Of a stretch of DNA of 64,000 bases, positions 58,030 through 64,000 are shown piece after piece. The first letter of the stretch is position 1. Each line of letters begins with the position of its first letter. Made by a program: the position numbers and the translations under genes. The stretch is from the NCBI RefSeq assembly GCF_014284235.1, contig NZ_JACOGD010000002.1:434001-498000 (forward strand), in the 5' to 3' direction. The stretch is from Cognatundibacterium curvum (GTDB taxonomy: Bacteria; Pseudomonadota; Gammaproteobacteria; Burkholderiales; Burkholderiaceae_D). The notes beneath the pieces are model-generated. The model ran no database searches and was not told the DNA's origin. It was given only the letters and a program-made list of their open reading frames with translations.

Positions 58030-59031
58030 ATGACGCCTGCTTTGAAATTTGCCGGCATAGGTGCGATCTGCGTATCTATCGCTACCTTGAGTTATCTGAC
58101 GATGTCCAGGTATACCGAAGAAGTTCAAACTACTGCGCCTGCCCAGCCAGTATCGGGCTACGCTCAAAGCAAACAGGACAGCTCTGCCGTTGGCGTGCCT
58201 GATGGCAGCGTGAATGAGCAGCGGCCCGCCGACCCCACAACGACACAGCATCCTTTGCAGAGTGCTCGGGCTGCTCAGCGCTTTCAGGAAAGTAAAAATC
58301 TATATCTGTTAGTGGAGCAATTACGTGCAGATAAAGTGACGGGGGCGGTCGCTTACGAAGCGGAGGCGATGGAGCGTTGTATCGGATTCATCGGGTATAA
58401 GCCCGCTTATGATGGCAAAGGTGATAGCAAGAATTTTTCCAGAAAAATTGAACTGGCGCGCCATTGGCAAGAACGCTGTCAGAACTTCACTGAACGCGAT
58501 TTACGCAGGCGTATCGATTATGATGCGCCTGATTATGGAGACAGACGACGTAGTGATGATTACATAGCGATTAACCGGGGCATAGATAAAGTCGACCGGA
58601 GTGATCGCGCTGCAAAGCGAGCCTTCGTACGGCAGTGGCTGGCTACCCAGGACCCCTTTGTGATCGATCGTATGGCCAGCAAAGTATTGGGCTTAAGTGA
58701 GCGGGAAGTGGAGGGGCGCAGATCGCGTTACTGGTTTGATGGAAAATTGCTCACACCCGATGAAACCTTTCTATATCAGTTATCGGTGGATTTATTCGCT
58801 TGTTATCTGGGTATGGTTTGCGACAAATACGAAGGCTTTGTGGCTCAGTTTTGTATAGAACTTAATCAGTGCTTTGACAGCCGCTTTGATTATATTCGTC
58901 TCTATCGTCTAGGCAAAGGAGCGGAACAGGAATACAAGAAAGTGCTGAGTTATGCGGAACGTGCAGTCGCTGCGATCCGGCGTCAGGATGTCGATGTATT
59001 TTTCCGTCCGGACGATATACCTGAGCAGTAA
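58030..59031 (+). CDS. Unrecognised membrane-anchored protein
   Basis: A 333-residue protein with an N-terminal hydrophobic helix ('FAGIGAICVSIATLSYLTM'), a Ser/Thr/Gln/Pro-rich linker, and an Arg/Asp/Tyr-rich domain (about 100-330) with cysteine-rich 'LFACYLGMVCDKYEGFVAQF' and 'CIELNQCFDSRF'. No known domain. The start at 58030 has AAGGATG 7 bp upstream; an ATG at 58024 would overlap the previous stop by 4 bp. Positioned with the preceding gene as a probable two-gene unit of exported proteins. Confidence 0.65.
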   Translation: MTPALKFAGIGAICVSIATLSYLTMSRYTEEVQTTAPAQPVSGYAQSKQDSSAVGVPDGSVNEQRPADPTTTQHPLQSARAAQRFQESKNLYLLVEQLRADKVTGAVAYEAEAMERCIGFIGYKPAYDGKGDSKNFSRKIELARHWQERCQNFTERDLRRRIDYDAPDYGDRRRSDDYIAINRGIDKVDRSDRAAKRAFVRQWLATQDPFVIDRMASKVLGLSEREVEGRRSRYWFDGKLLTPDETFLYQLSVDLFACYLGMVCDKYEGFVAQFCIELNQCFDSRFDYIRLYRLGKGAEQEYKKVLSYAERAVAAIRRQDVDVFFRPDDIPEQ

Positions 59032-59083
59032 GCATGGCGTGATGTCGCACAGCGGTCGCAACAATTCCTGTTGCGATCAGGTG

Positions 59084-59557
59084 CTAATCGGTCAGCTTGG
59101 TACGGGATAACGAAGTATCTTCATTGCCCAACTCGGCACCCAGATGCTGCTTCAGCTTGCTCAAAGCCGCTTCCAGCTGCGCGAAATCTTCCTCGCTATA
59201 TGCCTGAAATCTGACTGCACCAGCTTCTACCACTTGCGGGAAAATCTCTGCAAAGCGTTGTTCACCTTTAGCCGTGAGCTGGATGAAAAAATGGCGTCGG
59301 TCTTCGGTGCTGCGGCTGCGTTGTACCCAGCCTTGCTGTTCCAGACGATCAACCACGCCGGTTAAGGTGCCTTTGGTGATCAGGGTTTTTTCACCGAGTT
59401 CTTTGCACGTCATTCCTGGCGTATTGCCTAGCGTGGCGATGATGTCGAACTGAGATGGTGTGAAGCCGAAGCGCCGCACATTGCGCGCGGATGCGTGTTC
59501 AAACAATTGCATGCATTCCGATAACAATCGTATGCTGCGCAGATAAGTCTTATTCAT
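59084..59557 (-). CDS. MarR-family transcriptional regulator
   Basis: A 157-residue winged-helix regulator with 'FGFTPSQFDIIATLGNTPGM', 'LGEKTLITKGTLTGVVDRLE' (recognition helix) and the wing 'RSTEDRRHFFIQLTAKGEQR'. MarR proteins usually repress their own gene and a neighbouring stress or catabolic operon, released by phenolic or oxidising ligands. The 111 bp upstream hold two strong inverted repeats; it probably controls itself and possibly the upstream yceI/cytochrome operon. No strong ribosome-binding site is visible. Confidence 0.88.
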   Translation of the reverse strand: MNKTYLRSIRLLSECMQLFEHASARNVRRFGFTPSQFDIIATLGNTPGMTCKELGEKTLITKGTLTGVVDRLEQQGWVQRSRSTEDRRHFFIQLTAKGEQRFAEIFPQVVEAGAVRFQAYSEEDFAQLEAALSKLKQHLGAELGNEDTSLSRTKLTD

Positions 59558-59571
59558 AATGAAGAGAAGTG

Positions 59572-59614
59572 ATACTGATCTGAGCAGACTTTGGTGATCT
59601 GCTCAGATCAGTAT
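59572..59614. promoter_or_regulatory. 17-bp perfect inverted repeat upstream of marR
   Basis: ATACTGATCTGAGCAGA (59572-59588) and TCTGCTCAGATCAGTAT (59598-59614) are exact complements around a 9-bp loop. It ends 14 bp before the marR start codon. As DNA it is a candidate MarR operator; as RNA it would form a stable hairpin next to the start codon. Confidence 0.75.
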
Positions 59615-59647
59615 TTTGTCACCGCGGCGCAGGCCGCTGTGACAAAA
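59614..59647. promoter_or_regulatory. Second stem-loop between marR and yceI
   Basis: TTTTGTCAC (59614-59622) pairs with GTGACAAAA (59639-59647); inside, GCGGC pairs with GCCGC around GCAG with one mismatch. It begins 22 bp after the yceI stop on the minus strand, so it may terminate the cytochrome-yceI transcript, though there is no T run. Confidence 0.6.
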
Positions 59648-59668
59648 CATGAAGCTGCCGCTGGTGGA

Positions 59669-60235
59669 TTAGTCAGCGCGGATCGCTTCAACCTGGATCG
59701 CCAGGCGGACTTCCGGTGCGAAGCGTGGCAAGCCGTAGTTCAGGCCAAAATCAGAGCGCTTGAATTCTGCCGTTGCGTCGGCACCGCAGACTTCTTTTTT
59801 CAACATAGGATGCTGGATGCATTTGAACTTGTTGATTTTCAGTGTCAGCGGTTTAGTCACGCCTAACAGGGTGAATTCGCCTTCAACCGCAACTGGTGTG
59901 TCGCCATCAAATTTGATGGAGTTACCTTTGTACGTCGCAGTCGGGAATTTGGCGACATTGAACATGTCCGGGGACTTTGCATGTTCATTCATTTTTTCGT
60001 GACCGAAATCAACCGAGTTGGCATCGATAGTGATGTCAACGGTACCGGTTTTTGCCGCACGGTCCAGTGTGACTTTGCCGCTGGATTTATTGAACTTGCC
60101 GCGCCATACCGAGATGCCGAAGTGATCGGCTTCGAAGCTAGGGTAGGTGTGGCCAGGTTCGATGACATAGCTGTCAGCGAATGCTGGGGCTGCGCTCAGC
60201 AGCAAAGTGGCGGCGATCAGTTTAGTCAATTGCAT
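59669..60235 (-). CDS. YceI-family periplasmic lipid-binding protein (1)
   Basis: A 188-residue YceI protein with a signal peptide ('[16 protein letters not shown]', cleavage before '[20 protein letters not shown]'). The lipocalin-like barrel binds a long isoprenoid or other lipid in homologs; in many bacteria it is made with a cytochrome b561. AGGAG lies 8 bp before the ATG. It is third in a cytb561-yceI-yceI operon on the minus strand. Confidence 0.92.
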   Translation of the reverse strand: MQLTKLIAATLLLSAAPAFADSYVIEPGHTYPSFEADHFGISVWRGKFNKSSGKVTLDRAAKTGTVDITIDANSVDFGHEKMNEHAKSPDMFNVAKFPTATYKGNSIKFDGDTPVAVEGEFTLLGVTKPLTLKINKFKCIQHPMLKKEVCGADATAEFKRSDFGLNYGLPRFAPEVRLAIQVEAIRAD

Positions 60236-60258
60236 GGGATAGCTCCTGTGTGAAAAAC

Positions 60259-60834
60259 TTAAGGTTGTGTGACTACATGAAATTTAATCGTGACTTCATC
60301 GGCGACCATACTGGTATCTTTCCATTCACCTTCACCGATGTTGTAAGTCAGACGTTTAATAGGTAAAGCACCATCGAAAATCTGCTTGCCGCCCTCTTGT
60401 TTGATCGTGACCGGGAAGCTCACATTGCTGGCCTTGCCTTTGATGGTCAGGGTGCCGCTGACATCCAGTTTGCCGGCACCAGCTGGTTTCATCGAGGTAC
60501 TGGTGAAGCTGGCTTTAGGGAATTGCGCCGCGTTAAACCATTCTTTTTTCAAGACTTCTTTGTTGTATTCGGCATCGCCCAGATCAAAGCTGTTGAGCTC
60601 GATTTCCACATTCGCTTTGGAGCTTTCAGGTTTGGCGGCGTTGTAGTCGATATTGGCGCTGAATTTTTTGAATTTGGCATCGACCGGTACATTCATTTGC
60701 TTGAATACGATATTCACCTGGCTCTTGCTGGCATCAACTTTCAATACGGCGGCAAAGGCAGGAATGGCCAGCACAAGGGCAGCCAGGCTGGCGGCCCAGC
60801 GGGTACGGCGTGACAGATTGGATAAGCGTTTCAT
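60259..60834 (-). CDS. YceI-family periplasmic lipid-binding protein (2)
   Basis: A 191-residue paralog of the gene next to it, with its own signal peptide ('[16 protein letters not shown]') and the YceI barrel ('[20 protein letters not shown]', '[20 protein letters not shown]'). AAGGAA precedes the ATG. The two copies are clearly divergent, so the duplication is old. It lies 9 bp after the cytochrome gene. Confidence 0.92.
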   Translation of the reverse strand: MKRLSNLSRRTRWAASLAALVLAIPAFAAVLKVDASKSQVNIVFKQMNVPVDAKFKKFSANIDYNAAKPESSKANVEIELNSFDLGDAEYNKEVLKKEWFNAAQFPKASFTSTSMKPAGAGKLDVSGTLTIKGKASNVSFPVTIKQEGGKQIFDGALPIKRLTYNIGEGEWKDTSMVADEVTIKFHVVTQP

Positions 60835-60843
60835 CAGATTTCC

Positions 60844-61389
60844 TTATGGGTTGGATTTGCCTGGCATCATGCGGCGCATCAAGCCATCTTTGTCGATGAC
60901 CTGGTGCTTCACAGCGGCTGCGATATGCAGCAAGACCGTGAACAGCATGAGGTTGCTGAGTATTTCGTGAACTTCTTTCAGGGTGTGTTTCAATTCCGGT
61001 GCCGGAGCGATGATGCTGGGCAGCTCGATCAGACCCAGGTAGACCACAGGATAACCGGCTGCGCAGGTATAGACATAACCCGACAGCGGAACGGCAAACA
61101 TCAGAAAATATAAAAATACATGGGTGCCGTTGGCGACCTTCTTTTGCAACTCACTCATATGCGCCGGGTAGGCGGGTGCCTGGGTCAGCAAACGGCTGAT
61201 CAGACGCAGTGCGACCAGACCCAATACCGTCACCCCTAACCATTTATGATAAGAGTAGTATTGCAGTTTAGTCGGGCTGATGCGCATATCGGTCATGATC
61301 GTGCCCAGCACAAAAGCAGCGACGATCAGCAGAGCCACCAGCCAGTGCAGGATGATGGTTGGGGTCGCATAGCGGGTCTGATTACTCAT
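60844..61389 (-). CDS. Cytochrome b561-family membrane protein
   Basis: A 181-residue four-helix diheme cytochrome b of the YodB/b561 type. Candidate heme ligands are H15, H48, H141 or H155, positioned near the ends of helices as in this family. It would carry electrons between quinol and periplasmic partners. AAGGAAAG lies 4 bp before the ATG. It heads the operon with two YceI proteins, which probably bind a quinone or related lipid for it. Confidence 0.9.
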   Translation of the reverse strand: MSNQTRYATPTIILHWLVALLIVAAFVLGTIMTDMRISPTKLQYYSYHKWLGVTVLGLVALRLISRLLTQAPAYPAHMSELQKKVANGTHVFLYFLMFAVPLSGYVYTCAAGYPVVYLGLIELPSIIAPAPELKHTLKEVHEILSNLMLFTVLLHIAAAVKHQVIDKDGLMRRMMPGKSNP

Positions 61390-61532
61390 AGTCTTTCCTT
61401 AAAAACTGACACAAAAATTATTCTGACATGACGTGCAGAAGCAGAGTATGCGCTTATTGCGGTCTTGGGTCATGGCGCAACTTTTGTGGACAGATCACTG
61501 TCTAATACTTCACTGAACTTTTAAAAAAAATA

Positions 61533-61554
61533 ATTAGTTCGCATTAGGACTAAT
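61533..61554. promoter_or_regulatory. Inverted repeat: possible MarR-type operator of the cytochrome operon
   Basis: ATTAGT (61533-61538) and ACTAAT (61549-61554) with a 10-bp spacer. TTAG...CTAA half-sites recall those of SlyA/MarR-type regulators (SlyA recognises TTAGCAAGCTAA). The link to the MarR protein encoded at 59084 is inference. Confidence 0.45.
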
Positions 61555-61631
61555 ATAGCAAAAAAAATGAAAGTGTGCTGAGCAGGCCAGATTTTTGGAC
61601 TTGGCACACAGGCAGCGTAGTAAAGAAATGC

Positions 61632-61670
61632 AAAAAAGCCAGTCTGCAATTCACTGCAGACTGGCTTTTT
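61632..61670 (-). terminator. Rho-independent terminator of purB
   Basis: AAAAAAGCCAGTCTGCA and TGCAGACTGGCTTTTT form a perfect stem of more than 12 bp around a 6-base loop, ending in T on the minus strand. It lies about 85 bp after the purB stop. Confidence 0.9.
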
Positions 61671-61752
61671 GCTTGCTAATGACTCCAGCTGACTATGTGC
61701 GTTGCGCTGACGATCAGCGCGATGCACATCGCTTAGACTCGTTTGCTCAGGC

Positions 61753-63516
<1,764 letters not shown>

Positions 63517-64000
63517 ATGAAACTCTTAGGCTCTACGACCAGTCCATTTGTGCGAAAAGTCCGTGTTGTTCTGGCGGAAAAAAAACTCGACTACAGTTTT
63601 ATCCTTGAAAACGTATGGGCGGCAGACACGACCATTCAGCAGTCCAATCCTTTGGGGAAAGTTCCTTGTCTGCTGATGGAAGATGGCGCGGTGATGTTTG
63701 ATTCACGCGTGATTGTGGAGTATCTGGATACCCTGACGCCGGTTGGCAAGCTGATTCCTGCGCTCGGCCGCGAACGTGCTGGTGTGAAGTGCTGGGAAGC
63801 GCTGGCCGATGGCGTGCTGGATGCGGCTATTCTGATCCGTCTGGAAAAAACCTTGCGTCCGGTGGAGCAGCAAAATGAAGAGTGGATACAGCGCCAGTGG
63901 AGTAAGGTGCATGCCGGTTTGAAAACCATGTCGGCTGATTTGGGCGAAGCGACTTTCTGCGCAGGCAATCATTTGACGCTGGCCGATATCAGCGTAGCCT
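63517..64000 (+). CDS. Glutathione S-transferase, N-terminal part (truncated by window end)
   Basis: The first ~161 codons of a GST that runs off the right edge of the window. The N-terminal thioredoxin-like domain is clear: 'LLGSTTSPFVRKVRVVLAEK' with the catalytic Ser/Cys region near the start, 'NPLGKVPCLLMEDGAVMFDS' with the cis-Pro loop and 'SRVIVEYLD'. The start of the C-terminal helical domain includes 'HLTLADISVA' with the conserved N-capping motif. It conjugates or reduces electrophiles with glutathione; the substrate is not determined. AAC-rich leader and a TATAAT lie upstream. Confidence 0.93.
   Translation, partial: MKLLGSTTSPFVRKVRVVLAEKKLDYSFILENVWAADTTIQQSNPLGKVPCLLMEDGAVMFDSRVIVEYLDTLTPVGKLIPALGRERAGVKCWEALADGVLDAAILIRLEKTLRPVEQQNEEWIQRQWSKVHAGLKTMSADLGEATFCAGNHLTLADISVA

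Larger units (their letters stand above)
61390..61752 (-). other. Intergenic region between the cytochrome operon and purB
   Basis: About 363 bp: the purB terminator (61632-61670), an inverted repeat (61533-61554, listed separately), and an AT-rich strip (61510-61570) likely carrying the cytochrome operon promoter. No gene was seen. Confidence 0.5.

Overview
The window looks like a piece of a betaproteobacterial (Burkholderiales) chromosome, most likely family Oxalobacteraceae (Undibacterium/Herminiimonas-like). This is an inference from gene order (bamE-dapB-exbBD-leuS-lptE-holA-proA; DUF2782-thrB-BPSS1780; queA-tgt-yajC-secD-secF), a Burkholderiales-type general porin, an OxyR with both redox cysteines, and Gram-negative envelope genes. 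Most of the window is conserved core genome, densely packed in short operons, many with 4-11 bp stop/start overlaps. No complete insertion sequence, prophage, CRISPR array, rRNA or tRNA gene was seen.

Layout. 1-4051: the end of hrcA, an orphan CheY-like receiver, fur divergent from bamE, then dapB and exbB-exbD. 4212-11654: leuS, lptE, holA, proA, hemJ and an RlmL-type rRNA methyltransferase. 11920-16078: a succinate-semialdehyde dehydrogenase, a Bcr/CflA-type MFS exporter and a major porin with a long structured leader. 16227-18867: the DUF2782-thrB-BPSS1780 unit, convergent with an OsmC protein. 18901-20198: a candidate ~100-nt small RNA with its own promoter and terminator, then rplM-rpsI. 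20293-27096: argC, DUF6776, bactofilin, erpA and glcDEF (glycolate oxidation). 27107-30738: an AT-rich HNH-like gene, then a pilT-pilU-gpx operon on the minus strand. 30840-34657: yggS-proC and an ArnT-type glycosyltransferase. 34649-40993: yqjDEK, ubiA, an XRE-type regulator, a PlpD-like patatin autotransporter and a GNAT enzyme. 41059-46561: oxyR, a lipoprotein, an SDR enzyme, a second GNAT enzyme and recG. 46750-52510: queA-tgt and yajC-secD-secF. 52583-57241: an RND efflux adaptor and permease behind a palindrome-rich leader, without an outer-membrane partner. 57485-59031: two unrecognised exported proteins in an AT-rich patch. 59084-61389: marR behind two strong hairpins, and a cytochrome b561-YceI-YceI operon. 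61753-64000: purB and the start of a glutathione S-transferase.

The most striking non-coding structure is a 102-bp element present three times (11795-11896, 23062-23163, 37044-37145). All copies have exactly the same length and 15-bp terminal inverted repeats. The internal arms also pair, with compensatory changes between copies, so the whole element can fold as one long hairpin. It behaves like a small non-autonomous mobile or structured repeat. The second is the candidate small RNA at 19036-19135: a consensus-like sigma70 promoter with 17-bp spacing, three stem-loops, a CU-rich anti-Shine-Dalgarno-like loop, and a terminator.

Start codons were chosen from ribosome-binding sites and family N-termini. 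Where the longest reading frame begins further upstream, the entry says so.
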